64,000 nucleotides of DNA from Massilia sp. ZL223 (GCF_018119395.1 NZ_JAGPWD010000014.1:1-64000), one strand, 5' to 3'; shown: positions 36,801 to 46,300, numbered from the stretch's first letter. Numbers and translations are program-made. The notes: generated from the letters alone by a model not told the origin.

Positions 36801-36828
36801 TTACCAGTTCCTTTGCGCGTTTCCGCGG

Positions 36829-36859
36829 CCCGCCCTGTGCAAGCAGGGCGGGTTTTTTT
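36829..36859 (+). terminator. Strong rho-independent terminator of the FtsH-like gene
   Basis: CCCGCCCTG, loop TGCAAG, CAGGGCGGG, then TTTTTTT. It lies 29 bases after the stop codon and ends before the stop of the convergent antiporter gene. Confidence 0.93.
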
Positions 36860-36882
36860 CTTTGGCGCCGGCTCCAGGCCGT

Positions 36883-38577
36883 TCAGTGCGCCGGACGCTC
36901 GCGCAGCGTGTCGACGACATGCCGGATCATGCTGCCCGCCAGCTCTTCCTCGCCCACGAACACCTTGCCGCCGGTATCCTCGCGCAGCAGTTCCGCCTCG
37001 TGTTCGTTATGGGTGCGCACCACGCACTGCACCGAGGGATTGAGCGCCTTCGCGATCTCGACCATCTTGCGCACATGGAAGGTATCCGGCGTCGCGATCA
37101 CCAGCATGGCCGCGCGTGCGATATGGGCCTGGATCAGCACGGCCGGCTCGGCCGCATTGCCGACCACCGCCGGAATCCCGCGCCCGCGCAGCTGCTCGAC
37201 GATCTCGCGGTTCTGCTCGGCCACCACGAAGTGCACGCCGCGCGCGACCAGGTCGTCGGCGATGCGGCGGCCGACGCGGCCGAAGCCCACCAGCACCACC
37301 TGGCCGCTGAGCTTTTCGTGCGCCGTTTCCATCGGCAGTTCGGCCAGCGGGTCGCTTGAGCGCTCCAGCTTGCGCGCCAGGGTCGAATTGGAACGCAGCC
37401 AGTTGTCGAGTGGGGCGACCGCCTTGAACAGCAGCGGATTGACCGCGATCGAGATGATGGCGCCGGCCAGGATCAGGTTCTGGCCCAGCTGGGGCAGCAG
37501 ATCGAGCTGCATGCCCAGGGCGGCCAGGATGAAGGAGAACTCGCCGATCTGGGCCAGGCTGGCCGAGACCGTGATCGCGGTATTCAGCGGATAGCGCAGC
37601 GCCAGCACCAGGACGAAGGCGGCCAGCGACTTGCCGAACAGAACGATGGCAACCACGGCCAGCACCTGCAGCGGGTACTCGACCAGCACCATCGGGTCGA
37701 ACAGCATGCCGACCGAGACGAAGAACAGCACCGAGAACGCGTCGCGCAGCGGCAGCGATTCCTCGGCCGCGCGGTGGCTCAGCTCCGATTCGCGCAGCAC
37801 CATGCCCGCGAAGAAGGCGCCCAGCGCGAAGGACACGCCGAACAGGTGCGAGGATGCATAGGCGATGCCGACCGCCGCCGCGATCACGGCCAGCGTGAAC
37901 AGTTCGCGCGAATTGGTCTTGGCCACGCGCCACAGGAACCAGGGGAAAAGCTTGCGGCCCACGATCAGCATGAAGGCGACGAAGGCGCCGACCTGGAGCA
38001 GGGTCTTGCCCAGCGCCGGCCACAGCTCGGCGCCGGCCTCGCCCTTGCCACCCAGCGGACCGGCCAGGGCAGGCAGCATCACCAGCACCAGCACCGTCAC
38101 CAGGTCCTCGACCACCAGCCAGCCGACGGCGATGCGCCCGTTCATCGAATCGAGGATGCCGCGCGACTCCAGCGCCCGCAGCAGCACCACGGTGCTGGCC
38201 ACCGACAGGGCCAGGCCGAACACCAGGCCCGCGCCCAGGCTCCAGCCCCACCAATACGCCATGCCGATGCCCATGGCGGTGGCGACCCCGATCTGCAGCA
38301 GCGCGCCGGGCAGGGCGATGCCCTTGACCTCGAGCAGGTCGCGCATCGAGAAATGCAGGCCGACCCCGAACATCAGCAGCATCACACCAATTTCGGCAAG
38401 CTGGGAGGCGAGGGCGACGTCGGCGACGAAGCCCGGCGTGGCCGGGCCTATGAATACGCCGGCGGCAAGATAGCCGACCAGGGCCGGAAGCTTGAGGCGC
38501 ACGGCCAGCATGCCGAAGAGCAAGCCGAAGCCGAGTGCGGCGGCAATGGTGGTGATCAGGCTGAGTTCATGATGCAT
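36883..38577 (-). CDS. YbaL/Kef-type monovalent cation:proton antiporter (CPA2)
   Basis: Inner membrane transporter of 564 residues. The first 380 form a Na+/H+-exchanger domain of about 12 helices, with GYLAAGVFIGPATPGF and SVASTVVLLRALESRG. This is followed by a cytoplasmic RCK/TrkA-N domain with the NAD-binding VVLVGFGRVGRRIADDL and ending VFVGEEELAGSMIRHV. This composition matches YbaL-like K+/H+ antiporters. No KefF/KefG-type activator gene is adjacent. Confidence 0.9.
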   Translation of the reverse strand: MHHELSLITTIAAALGFGLLFGMLAVRLKLPALVGYLAAGVFIGPATPGFVADVALASQLAEIGVMLLMFGVGLHFSMRDLLEVKGIALPGALLQIGVATAMGIGMAYWWGWSLGAGLVFGLALSVASTVVLLRALESRGILDSMNGRIAVGWLVVEDLVTVLVLVMLPALAGPLGGKGEAGAELWPALGKTLLQVGAFVAFMLIVGRKLFPWFLWRVAKTNSRELFTLAVIAAAVGIAYASSHLFGVSFALGAFFAGMVLRESELSHRAAEESLPLRDAFSVLFFVSVGMLFDPMVLVEYPLQVLAVVAIVLFGKSLAAFVLVLALRYPLNTAITVSASLAQIGEFSFILAALGMQLDLLPQLGQNLILAGAIISIAVNPLLFKAVAPLDNWLRSNSTLARKLERSSDPLAELPMETAHEKLSGQVVLVGFGRVGRRIADDLVARGVHFVVAEQNREIVEQLRGRGIPAVVGNAAEPAVLIQAHIARAAMLVIATPDTFHVRKMVEIAKALNPSVQCVVRTHNEHEAELLREDTGGKVFVGEEELAGSMIRHVVDTLRERPAH

Positions 38578-38656
38578 CCGAGGGGGCTCCTTATCAGGTT
38601 GAGAACCCTGAGAGTATAAGCGACTGGCTCGGATGCGCTGTTTTTTAGAACATTGT

Positions 38657-39289
38657 TTAAGACACCGTCGCCAGGTCCAGGATCGCCTTTTGCATCGACT
38701 CGCGCACGGTTTCGTAGTGCTGCGGCTGGGCCTTGCGATCCAGCCTGAACAGCATCAGCCCCTGGATCTGCGCCACGATCAGGATCGAGCGCTGCATGGT
38801 TTCCTCGTCCGAGAGCGCCGGATTCAGCCCGTGGATCAGCCCGTAGATCGCCTTGCGCTCGCGCGCCATCATCTTGCCCATCAGGCTGGAGGCGAAGGGA
38901 TGGCGCGAGGCCAGCGCCCAGATCTCGAAGAACACCGCATGCATGACCGGGTCGGTGATCTCTTCCAGGAACATGTCCACGGTGGTCTGGAAACGCTCGA
39001 CCTGGGGCCGGCCGGTCATGCTGACCCCGATCGAATCCATCTTGGCCTGGAAGACATCCATGATGTACAGCAGCAGCGCCTCGACCAGCACATCCTTGCT
39101 GCCGTAATAATGCTGTACGTTGGACAGGCTCATGCCCGCTTCCTGCGCCACCCGCCGCATCGACAGCCCGGCATAGCCTTCTCCCGCCAGCAGGCGGCGG
39201 GCGGCAAGCAGGATGTCCTGGGCCCGTTCCAGGCCTTTTTCGGTGGTGCTGGACAGCTTGGCGCGCAGGGCGCCGTCGAGAGTATTCAT
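38657..39289 (-). CDS. TetR-family transcriptional regulator
   Basis: Repressor of 210 residues with an N-terminal helix-turn-helix (ILLAARRLLAGEGYAGLSMRRVAQEAGMSLSNVQHYYGSKDVL) and a helical C-terminal ligand domain. It is divergent from the thiolase/acyl-CoA dehydrogenase/racemase set, and palindromes TAGGTC-N4-GACCTA lie in the 98-base gap. It therefore most probably represses itself and the acyl-CoA genes and responds to an acyl-CoA or related lipid. I start at ATG 39289 (MNTLDGALRAK). Confidence 0.92.
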   Translation of the reverse strand: MNTLDGALRAKLSSTTEKGLERAQDILLAARRLLAGEGYAGLSMRRVAQEAGMSLSNVQHYYGSKDVLVEALLLYIMDVFQAKMDSIGVSMTGRPQVERFQTTVDMFLEEITDPVMHAVFFEIWALASRHPFASSLMGKMMARERKAIYGLIHGLNPALSDEETMQRSILIVAQIQGLMLFRLDRKAQPQHYETVRESMQKAILDLATVS

Positions 39290-39321
39290 GCTGGGATTAT
39301 CGCATGGGACTCGCAAAAAAC

Positions 39322-39366
39322 AGGTCGCCTGACCTATAATCAGCACATAATAGGTCGAGCGACCTA
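39322..39366. promoter_or_regulatory. Two TetR-type operators flanking a TATAAT box
   Basis: Site one, AGGTC-GCCT-GACCT (39322-39335), touches TATAAT (39335-39340), a perfect -10 for the rightward thiolase promoter. TCGCAA at 39311-39316 could be its -35 at an 18-base spacing. Site two, TAGGTC-GAGC-GACCTA (39351-39366), lies at the expected transcription start. Binding at either would block the promoter and the divergent tetR promoter. Confidence 0.75.
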
Positions 39367-39387
39367 GTCTATAACAGGGAGACAAGG

Positions 39388-40569
39388 ATGAGCCGGAAAG
39401 TATATGTGACGGGTGTGGGCATGATCCCCTTCGCCAAGCCGGGCGCCAGCAGCCCTTACCATGCGATGGGCTACCGCGCCGCGCGCGCCGCGCTGGACGA
39501 TGCGGGCCTGGCCTATGACGAGGTGGAGCAGGCCTACGTCGGCTATGTCTACGGCGATTCGACCAGCGGCCAGAAAGCCCTGTACCAGCTCGGCATGACC
39601 GGCATCCCCATCGTCAACGTCAACAACAACTGCTCGACCGGCTCGACCGCGCTGTACCTGGCGCGCCAGGCCATCGAGAGCGGCGCCGCCGAGTGCGTGC
39701 TGGCGCTGGGCTTCGAGCAGATGAACCCGGGCGCCCTGGGCTCGGTCTTCACCGACCGCCCGACGCCGTTCGACGCCTTCGACGAGGTGACCGACCGCCT
39801 GGTCGGCAAGCCCGAGATCCCGTTGGCGCTGCGCTACTTCGGCGGCGCGGGCCTGGCCCACATGCGCAAGTACGGCACGCCGCTCGAGGCCTTCGCCCGC
39901 ATCCGCGCCAAGGCCAGCCGCCATGCCGTGAACAACCCGCTGGCGCTGTTCCGCAAGGAAGTCAGCACCCAGGACGTGCTGGACGCGCCCGAGATCTGGC
40001 CGGGCGTGATGACCCGCCTGATGGCTTGCCCGCCGACCTGCGGCGCGGCCGCCGCGCTGCTGGTGTCGGAAGACTTCGCGCGCCGCCACAAGCTGCGCGC
40101 CGACGTCCACATCGCCGGCCAGGCGATGACCACCGACCGTCCCAGCACCTTCGAGGCCGACGACATGATGCGCGTGGTCGGCTACGACATGAGCCGCGCC
40201 GCCGCGCGCAAGGTCTACGAGCAGGCCGGCGTCGCACCGGAAGACCTGGACGTGGTCGAGCTGCACGACTGCTTCGCGCACAACGAACTGATCACCTACG
40301 AAGCCCTGGGCCTGTGCCCCGAAGGCGGCGCGGACAAATTCATCCGCGAAGGCGGCAACACCTACGGCGGCAAGGTGGTCACCAATCCGTCCGGCGGCTT
40401 GCTGTCCAAAGGGCACCCGCTGGGCGCCACCGGACTGGCGCAGTGCTTCGAGCTGACCCACCAGCTGCGCGGCAGCGCCGGCGCGCGCCAGGTCGAGGGC
40501 GCGCGCGTGGCCCTGCAGCACAACCTGGGCCTGGGCGGCGCCTGCGTCGTCACCCTCTACCGTAATTGA
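39388..40569 (+). CDS. Thiolase / lipid-transfer (SCP-x type) acyltransferase
   Basis: The 393-residue protein belongs to the thiolase superfamily of the non-decarboxylating, SCP-2/sterol-carrier-like class. It contains NNNCSTGSTALYLARQAIESG (nucleophilic Cys), VELHDCFAHNE (active His), and GGLLSKGHPLGATG. It would cleave beta-ketoacyl-CoA with CoA in a beta-oxidation-like route, perhaps for branched acyl chains or sterols given the neighbouring racemase. A GGGAG ribosome site is present. First gene of the TetR-controlled operon. Confidence 0.88.
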   Translation: MSRKVYVTGVGMIPFAKPGASSPYHAMGYRAARAALDDAGLAYDEVEQAYVGYVYGDSTSGQKALYQLGMTGIPIVNVNNNCSTGSTALYLARQAIESGAAECVLALGFEQMNPGALGSVFTDRPTPFDAFDEVTDRLVGKPEIPLALRYFGGAGLAHMRKYGTPLEAFARIRAKASRHAVNNPLALFRKEVSTQDVLDAPEIWPGVMTRLMACPPTCGAAAALLVSEDFARRHKLRADVHIAGQAMTTDRPSTFEADDMMRVVGYDMSRAAARKVYEQAGVAPEDLDVVELHDCFAHNELITYEALGLCPEGGADKFIREGGNTYGGKVVTNPSGGLLSKGHPLGATGLAQCFELTHQLRGSAGARQVEGARVALQHNLGLGGACVVTLYRN

Positions 40570-40579
40570 AGGGACGGGC

Positions 40580-41722
40580 ATGGAACAGCTTTCCCCATGG
40601 ATGAATGAAGAACTGCAGGCCTTCCGCGACGCCGTGCGGCGTTTCGTGGAGGGCGAGGTCGTGCCGCACCAGGACGCCTGGCGCAAGCAGCAGCACGTCG
40701 ACCGCACGCTGTGGCGCAAGGCCGGCGAGATGGGCCTGCTGGCGGCCGATATCCCCGAAGAGTACGGCGGCGCGGGCGGCAGCTTCGCCCACATGGCGGT
40801 GGTGTTCGAGGAGCTGTCCTACGGCGGCGACACCGCCTTCGGCATCCACGTGCACGCCATCGTCGAGCACTACCTGCTCAACCAGGGCACCGAAGAACAG
40901 AAGCGACGTTATCTCCCGCGCCTGGCCGGCGGCGAGATGATCGCCGCCATCGCCATGTCGGAACCGGGCGCGGGCTCGGACCTGAAGGGTATCCGCACGG
41001 TCGCGCGCAAGACCGCCGACGGCTACCGCGTCACCGGCTCCAAGACCTTCATCTCGAACGGCTACCTGGCCGACCTGGTCCTGGTGGTGGCCAAGACCGA
41101 CCCGGCGGCGGGCGCCAAAGGCGTGTCGCTGATGCTGATGGAGACCAGGGACAACGAGGGCTTCCGCGTCGGCCGCATCCTCGACAAGGTGGGGCAGAAA
41201 GGCCAGGACACCTGCGAGCTGTTCTTCGACGAGGCCTACGTCCCGCTGGAAAACGTGCTGGGCGGCGAGGAGGGCAGGGGCTTCGCCCAGCTGATGACCG
41301 AGCTGCCCTACGAGCGCACCATCCTGGGCGTGTGCGGCGTGGCCGCGATCGAGCGCGCGCTGCGCCTCACGATCGAGCACACGCGCGAGCGCAAGGCCTT
41401 CGGGCAGGCGCTGATCGAAATGCAGAACACCCGCTTCGTACTGGCCGAGGTCAAGACCGAGGCGACGATCGCGCGCGTGTTCATCGACCGCTGCATCGAG
41501 GACATGCTGGCCGGGCGCATGGACACGGTCCAGGCCTCGATGGCCAAGTGGTGGATCTCGGACCTGCAGTGCAAGGTGGTCGACCAGTGCGTGCAGCTGT
41601 TCGGCGGCTACGGCTACATGCTGGAATACCCGATCGCCCAGATGTACGTGGACGCGCGCGTGCAGCGCATCTACGGCGGCGCCAACGAAATCATGAAAGA
41701 AATCATCGCCCGTTCGCTCTGA
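40580..41722 (+). CDS. Acyl-CoA dehydrogenase
   Basis: FAD enzyme oxidising acyl-CoA to 2-enoyl-CoA, 380 residues. Motifs: [16 protein letters not shown] (FAD/substrate), [37 protein letters not shown] and [37 protein letters not shown], where the Glu of the YGGANE segment sits in the place of the catalytic base of the short-chain class. It follows the thiolase by 10 bases and precedes the racemase by 11. Confidence 0.93.
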   Translation: MEQLSPWMNEELQAFRDAVRRFVEGEVVPHQDAWRKQQHVDRTLWRKAGEMGLLAADIPEEYGGAGGSFAHMAVVFEELSYGGDTAFGIHVHAIVEHYLLNQGTEEQKRRYLPRLAGGEMIAAIAMSEPGAGSDLKGIRTVARKTADGYRVTGSKTFISNGYLADLVLVVAKTDPAAGAKGVSLMLMETRDNEGFRVGRILDKVGQKGQDTCELFFDEAYVPLENVLGGEEGRGFAQLMTELPYERTILGVCGVAAIERALRLTIEHTRERKAFGQALIEMQNTRFVLAEVKTEATIARVFIDRCIEDMLAGRMDTVQASMAKWWISDLQCKVVDQCVQLFGGYGYMLEYPIAQMYVDARVQRIYGGANEIMKEIIARSL

Positions 41723-41733
41723 GGAGACATGGC

Positions 41734-42882
41734 ATGCCCGGACCGCTGCAGGGAGTCAAAGTCATCGAAATGGTCGGCATCGGGCCTTGTCCCTTCGCCG
41801 CCATGATGCTGGCCGACATGGGGGCGGAAGTCCTGCGCATCGAGCGCAAGAGCGCACCGGGCGAGGGCAATCCCTACCCGACCCTGGGGACGAAATACGA
41901 CGTGATGGCGCGCGGCCGGCGCACCCTGGCGCTGGACCTGAAGCAGGCCGCGGGCCGCGAGGCCCTGCTGCAGCTGGCGGCACAGGCCGACGTGCTGCTG
42001 GAAGGCTTCCGCCCCGGCGTCATGGAGCGCCTGGGCCTGGGGCCGGACATCCTGCTGGGGCGTAACCCCGGGATGGTGATGGGCCGCGTCACCGGCTGGG
42101 GCCAGTACGGCCCGCTGGCCTATGCGGCGGGACACGACATCAACTACGTGGCGCTGTCCGGCATGCTGCACGCCATGGGACGCAAGGACGGGCCGCCGGC
42201 GCCGCCCCTGAACCTGGTGGGCGACTTCGGCGGCGGCGGCATGCTGCTGGCCTTCGGCGTGTTGTGCGCGGTGCTGGAAGCGCGCCAGTCGGGCCAGGGC
42301 CAGGTGGTCGACGCCGCCATGACCGATGGCGCGGCTCTGCTGGGCTCCATGGTCTATGGCCTGCGCGCCCACGAGATGTGGAGCGACCGGCGCGAAGCCA
42401 ACCTGCTCGACGGCGGCGCGCCCTTCTACGATACCTATGCCTGCAGCGACGGCAAGTTCGTCGCCATCGGGGCGATCGAGCCGCAGTTCTATTCCCAGCT
42501 GCTGGTGCTGGCCGGCGTCGACGATCCCGCCTTCGAGAAGCAGTGGCGCGAGAGCCGCTGGCCGGAACTCAAGGAGAAATTCGCCGCCCTGTTCGCGACC
42601 AGGACGCGCGACGAATGGTGCAGCCTGCTGGAAGGCAGCGACGCCTGCTTCGCGCCGGTGCTCGACATGGCCGAGGCGCCGCGCCACCCGCACAATGCGG
42701 CGCGCGGCACCTTCGTGGAAGTCGACGGCGTGACCCAGCCGGCCCCGGCGCCGCGTTTCAGCCGCACGCCGGCCGCCGTGCCCGAAGCGGTCGTTCCCGC
42801 GGAGGATGGCGCCGCCATCCTGGCCGACTGGGGGCTGGGCCGGGCGGCAATCGAAGCGCTGCGCGAGGGGCAAGTCATATAG
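41734..42882 (+). CDS. Alpha-methylacyl-CoA racemase family (CaiB/BaiF CoA-transferase fold)
   Basis: 382 residues of the family III CoA transferase fold. The [13 protein letters not shown] segment (catalytic His and Asp) and [16 protein letters not shown] match alpha-methylacyl-CoA racemase and not formyl-CoA transferase, so it probably interconverts 2R/2S methyl-branched acyl-CoA, preparing it for the stereospecific dehydrogenase next door. I choose the ATG at 41734 ([13 protein letters not shown]); an overlapping ATG at 41729 is in another frame. Confidence 0.88.
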   Translation: MPGPLQGVKVIEMVGIGPCPFAAMMLADMGAEVLRIERKSAPGEGNPYPTLGTKYDVMARGRRTLALDLKQAAGREALLQLAAQADVLLEGFRPGVMERLGLGPDILLGRNPGMVMGRVTGWGQYGPLAYAAGHDINYVALSGMLHAMGRKDGPPAPPLNLVGDFGGGGMLLAFGVLCAVLEARQSGQGQVVDAAMTDGAALLGSMVYGLRAHEMWSDRREANLLDGGAPFYDTYACSDGKFVAIGAIEPQFYSQLLVLAGVDDPAFEKQWRESRWPELKEKFAALFATRTRDEWCSLLEGSDACFAPVLDMAEAPRHPHNAARGTFVEVDGVTQPAPAPRFSRTPAAVPEAVVPAEDGAAILADWGLGRAAIEALREGQVI

Positions 42883-42914
42883 CATAGGCGGCGTCAGCTC
42901 AACAACAGTAGCGG

Positions 42915-44201
42915 ATGCCGGCCATGCAAGCGACCACCAAGCAAGACGAACTGCGCCAGTCCAAGATGCTCGCCCTGGGATTTTTCCTGGGCGCGGCCGC
43001 GCTGTTCGTCCTGACCCTGTTCCTGCCGGCGAACTGGTGGACCGGCCTGCTGCGCGCGTTTTCCGAGGCCGCCATGGTGGGCGCCCTGGCCGACTGGTTC
43101 GCGGTGGTGGCGTTGTTCAAGCCGGTGCCGATTCCCTTCGTGTCGCGCCACACGGCCATCATCCCCAACAACAAGGCGCGCATCGCCGACAACCTGGCCG
43201 TGTTCGTGCGCGAGAAATTCCTCGACACCGACTCCATCGTCGGCCTGATCCAGCGCCACGATCCGGTGCGCAAGGTGGCCGAGTGGCTGGCCAAGCCGGC
43301 CAACACGGAACTGATGGGCGGCTACCTGGTGCGCGCCGCCACCTGGATGCTCGACTTTATCGAGGACGCGGCGGTGCAGGGCTTCATCAGCCGCGCCGTG
43401 CATTCCATGGTGCGCAGCGTCGATCTGTCGAAGTCCGCCGGCGCGATCCTGGAAAGCCTGACGCGCGGCCGGCGCCACCAGGAACTGCTCGACGAAGGCA
43501 TCCGCCAGCTGGCGCGCCTGCTCGACAACCCCAAGACCCAGGCCACCATCTCGGACGGCATCGTCGAATGGCTGAAGGAGGAGTACGCCTTCATCGAGCG
43601 CATGCTGCCCTCGGACCTGATCGGCCGCAAGGGCGCCGACATCGCGGTGCGGCTGGCGGCCGGCATCCTGGGCAAGGTCGCGGCCGACCCCCAGCATCCG
43701 CTGCGCCAGCGCTTCGACGACTACGTGGCGGAGTTCATCGAACGCCTCAAGGACGATCCGGACTTCCTCGACAAGGCCGAGGAGATCAAGCGCTACCTGC
43801 TGGAAGACGAAAAGCTCAACGGCTATCTGAAGGAGTTGTGGGACGAGCTGAAGGACTGGCTCAAGCGCGACCTGCACAGCGAGGATTCCAGCCTGCGGCG
43901 GCGCGTCGTGGCCATGGGCGCCTGGGTCGGCAAGGTGCTGAGCGAAGACCCGCAGCTGCGCCAGTCGCTGCACGAGAACCTGGAATCGGCCGCGCGCGGC
44001 GCGGCGCCCGAATTCGCGGGCTATCTGACCCGGCACATCGCCGACACCGTCAAGAACTGGCCGGACGAAGAGATGTCGCAGCAGATCGAACTCAATATCG
44101 GCAAGGACCTGCAGTACATCCGCATCAACGGCACCATCGTGGGCGGGCTGATCGGCGTGACGCTCTACCTGCTGTCCCAATTGCCGGCCCTGTTGGGATA
44201 A
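42915..44201 (+). CDS. DUF445 family membrane protein
   Basis: A DUF445 (YjiN-like) protein of 428 residues, with one or two membrane helices near the N-terminus (LALGFFLGAAALFVLTLFLP and SEAAMVGALADWFAVVALF) and one at the extreme C-terminus (GTIVGGLIGVTLYLLSQL). Between lie long amphipathic helical segments with the family pattern RHTAIIPNNKARIADNLAVFV. Function is unknown; it probably spans or bridges membrane layers. It starts 32 bases after the racemase stop and may be the fourth gene of that unit. Confidence 0.85.
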   Translation: MPAMQATTKQDELRQSKMLALGFFLGAAALFVLTLFLPANWWTGLLRAFSEAAMVGALADWFAVVALFKPVPIPFVSRHTAIIPNNKARIADNLAVFVREKFLDTDSIVGLIQRHDPVRKVAEWLAKPANTELMGGYLVRAATWMLDFIEDAAVQGFISRAVHSMVRSVDLSKSAGAILESLTRGRRHQELLDEGIRQLARLLDNPKTQATISDGIVEWLKEEYAFIERMLPSDLIGRKGADIAVRLAAGILGKVAADPQHPLRQRFDDYVAEFIERLKDDPDFLDKAEEIKRYLLEDEKLNGYLKELWDELKDWLKRDLHSEDSSLRRRVVAMGAWVGKVLSEDPQLRQSLHENLESAARGAAPEFAGYLTRHIADTVKNWPDEEMSQQIELNIGKDLQYIRINGTIVGGLIGVTLYLLSQLPALLG

Positions 44202-44231
44202 GATGAATTCAAACCACTCCTGGAGCGCATC

Positions 44232-44546
44232 ATGGAACAGCTGGCATTGAACGCCTGGCTTGCGGCCCATCCCGAGGTCGAGCAGATTCCGGGGCGCGAC
44301 CTGTTCATCGTCGCGCGCTACATGGTGCCGCTGGACGCCAACCTGGCCCAGGGCTGCCTGGTGGCCGCCGGCGTGCCCGCCGTGCTGGCCGACGCCCACC
44401 TGATGCAGACCGACTTGCTGCTGGCGCCGGCGCTGGGCGGGGTGAGGGTGCTGGTGCCGGCCGAACACCTCCAGCAGGCGCACGCGGTGCTGGCGGGGCT
44501 GGCGCGCGGTGATTATGCGTTGGACGACGACTGCACTTACGGCTGA
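44232..44546 (+). CDS. DUF2007-type small protein
   Basis: 104 residues resembling the DUF2007 putative signal-transducing family: an FIVARYMVPLDANLAQGCLVAAGVPAVLAD segment followed by VRVLVPAEHLQQAHAVLA. No membrane segment. Thirty bases after the DUF445 gene, with AGGAGCG upstream. Role unknown. Confidence 0.7.
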   Translation: MEQLALNAWLAAHPEVEQIPGRDLFIVARYMVPLDANLAQGCLVAAGVPAVLADAHLMQTDLLLAPALGGVRVLVPAEHLQQAHAVLAGLARGDYALDDDCTYG

Positions 44547-44637
44547 GCAGATCGGCCGTATAAGTGGGATGGCGCACAAAAAAGAGGCAACGGGCGCGCT
44601 AAGCTGGGCTCATCGTTCGTATGAAAGGAGAGCCATC

Positions 44638-44796
44638 ATGCCTCAAGGTGATAAATCGTCGTACACCGACAAGCAGAAGCGCCAGGTCAAGCACATCGAG
44701 GAAGGCTACGAGAAGAAGGGCGTCGGCAAGAAGGAAGCCGAGCGCCGTGCCTGGGCCACCGAGAACAAGATCTCGGGCGGCGGCAAGAAGCATTGA
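44638..44796 (+). CDS. Small basic protein of the plasmid-stabilization-like type
   Basis: 52 residues, rich in Lys and Glu: YTDKQKRQVKHIEEGYEKKG then KEAERRAWATENKISGGGKK. This short pattern is widespread in proteobacterial chromosomes and is often named plasmid stabilisation protein without proof. An AAAGGAGAG ribosome site precedes the ATG at 44638. A GC hairpin (44809-44829: GTCGGCGGC, TCT, GCCGCCGAC) follows the stop. Confidence 0.7.
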   Translation: MPQGDKSSYTDKQKRQVKHIEEGYEKKGVGKKEAERRAWATENKISGGGKKH

Positions 44797-45044
44797 TGTA
44801 CCCGTAGGGTCGGCGGCTCTGCCGCCGACGCGTTCAACCGGCCGATGCGGGCCCGGCCGCAATCAGACACACAGCCTGTTCCTCTCCAGTAATCCCGTCT
44901 TCAACGCCTGCCATTTCGCGATCCGCAGGCCGATCGCTTGCACCTTCTCCGTCGGGTAAGGTCCGGCTGCTGCCGGTGCGGAACCAATTGCCACGTTTTC
45001 ATGTCGATCCCATTCCTAACAAGCCTTAAGAATCGGAGGTCGTC

Positions 45045-46166
45045 ATGGCAACAACTGATGAAGGAGGAGCAGGAGAGAGCGAAGAGCGGCGCATCTGCTC
45101 CCTGCACGCGGTGCCGAAGCGGATCCTGCCCGCGAGCGTCACGCCGATGCGCGAGCGGCTCATCAACCTGTTCGGCAACAAGTGGGTCACCGGCACCGTC
45201 TTGCACTATTACTTCTTCGACCGCGACACGGACGGCGAAAACGTCCTGCTCGAGAATGGGCAAACCGTGTTCGTGCCCTGGAAAGGTGCGGAGAACGAGA
45301 TGCAGGTGGCGCGCCAGGCCTTCGACGTCTGGGCGCAGCAGGGCATCGGCATCCGCTTCGAGGAGGTGCGCGAAAGGGAAGAAGCCGAAATCCGCATCGG
45401 CTTCATGCGCGGGGACGGCGCCTGGTCCTGGCTGGGGCGGGAGATCCTGGACCACGGGCCCAACGAGCGGACCATGAACTTCGGCTGGAACATCGCCGCT
45501 CCCGGCGAGCTGGACACCGCCATCCACGAAATCGGCCACACCCTGGGTTTCCCGCACGAGCACCAGAATCCCAAGGCGGGCATCGAGTGGGACGAGGAAG
45601 CGGTCTATCTCGACCTGGCGCGCCCGCCCAACGAATGGGACCGCGCCAAGACTTACTGGAACATCATCCGCAAGCTCGAGCCGGGCGAAGTCGAAGGGAC
45701 AACCTGGGACCCCGATTCCGTCATGCACTACCCGTTCAAGGCGGGCCTGATCAGGAAGCCGGAGCACTACTTCATCCACGGCCTGCAGCCCGCGGGAGGA
45801 CTGTCGGAGCGGGACCGCAGCTGGGTGAAGACCTTGTATCCGCCGACCGACGATGCTGCCGCGCCCCTGCTGCGTCCGGCACAGTCGGTGCTGGTCGAGC
45901 TGGCGCCGGGGCAGCAGCGCGATTTCCGCGTCGCGCCGCAAGAGACGCGCTTCTACCAGTTCGGGACCTTCGGCGCCTCGGACTCGGTGATGGTCCTGTT
46001 CGAAAGCGACAATCACCAGCTGCGTTACCGGATCGGCGACGACGACAGCGGCGAGGACCTGAACGCGTACTTTCGCATCAAGCTGTTCAAGGGTCGCGAA
46101 TACGTGCTGCGGGTGCGGATGTATCACAGCGAACGCCGCGACCAGACCTCGGTCATGATGTGGTGA
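45045..46166 (+). CDS. Astacin-like (M12A) zinc metallopeptidase, no signal peptide
   Basis: 373 residues. The zinc site HEIGHTLGFPHEHQ (161-174) fits HExxHxxGxxHE, and SVMHY (225-229) is the Met-turn with following Tyr, both defining astacins. An N-terminal part with TVLHYYFFDRDTDGEN precedes the catalytic domain. The C-terminal 110 residues form a beta-rich domain (VELAPGQQRDFRVAPQETRFYQF ... RIKLFKGREYVLRVRM). There is no signal sequence at the start (MATTDEGGAGES), unlike most bacterial astacins, so it is either cytosolic or exported by another route. An AATCGGAGG ribosome site precedes the ATG. Confidence 0.88.
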   Translation: MATTDEGGAGESEERRICSLHAVPKRILPASVTPMRERLINLFGNKWVTGTVLHYYFFDRDTDGENVLLENGQTVFVPWKGAENEMQVARQAFDVWAQQGIGIRFEEVREREEAEIRIGFMRGDGAWSWLGREILDHGPNERTMNFGWNIAAPGELDTAIHEIGHTLGFPHEHQNPKAGIEWDEEAVYLDLARPPNEWDRAKTYWNIIRKLEPGEVEGTTWDPDSVMHYPFKAGLIRKPEHYFIHGLQPAGGLSERDRSWVKTLYPPTDDAAAPLLRPAQSVLVELAPGQQRDFRVAPQETRFYQFGTFGASDSVMVLFESDNHQLRYRIGDDDSGEDLNAYFRIKLFKGREYVLRVRMYHSERRDQTSVMMW

Positions 46167-46181
46167 CGGGCCTGCAGAAAC

Positions 46182-46213
46182 AAAAAAGCCGTTGATCGCG
46201 GGATCAACGGCTT
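46182..46213 (-). terminator. Terminator of the downstream tRNA-Met copy
   Basis: On the minus strand AAGCCGTTGATC, loop, GATCAACGGCTT is followed by TTTTTG. The T-tract is on the minus side, so it ends the tRNA transcript and not the protease gene, whose end it faces. Confidence 0.8.
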
Positions 46214-46223
46214 CCTGTCGAAC

Positions 46224-46300
46224 TGGTGGTGATAGGTGGACTTGAACCACCGACCCCAGCATTATGAGTGCTGTGCTCTAACCAGCTGAGCTATATCACC
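46224..46300 (-). tRNA. tRNA-Met (CAU)
   Basis: A 77-base cloverleaf on the minus strand beginning GGTGATATAGCTCAGCTGG, with anticodon CAU in CACTCATAATG, T-arm GGTTCAAGTCC, acceptor stem GGTGATA/TATCACC and encoded CCA. Loop and stem pattern are those of elongator tRNA-Met. It is identical to the copy at 46361-46437. Confidence 0.95.

Noticed and set aside
44809-44829. GC hairpin after the 52-residue protein as a terminator
   Set aside because: No T-tract follows on the plus strand, so I mention it only within the gene entry.
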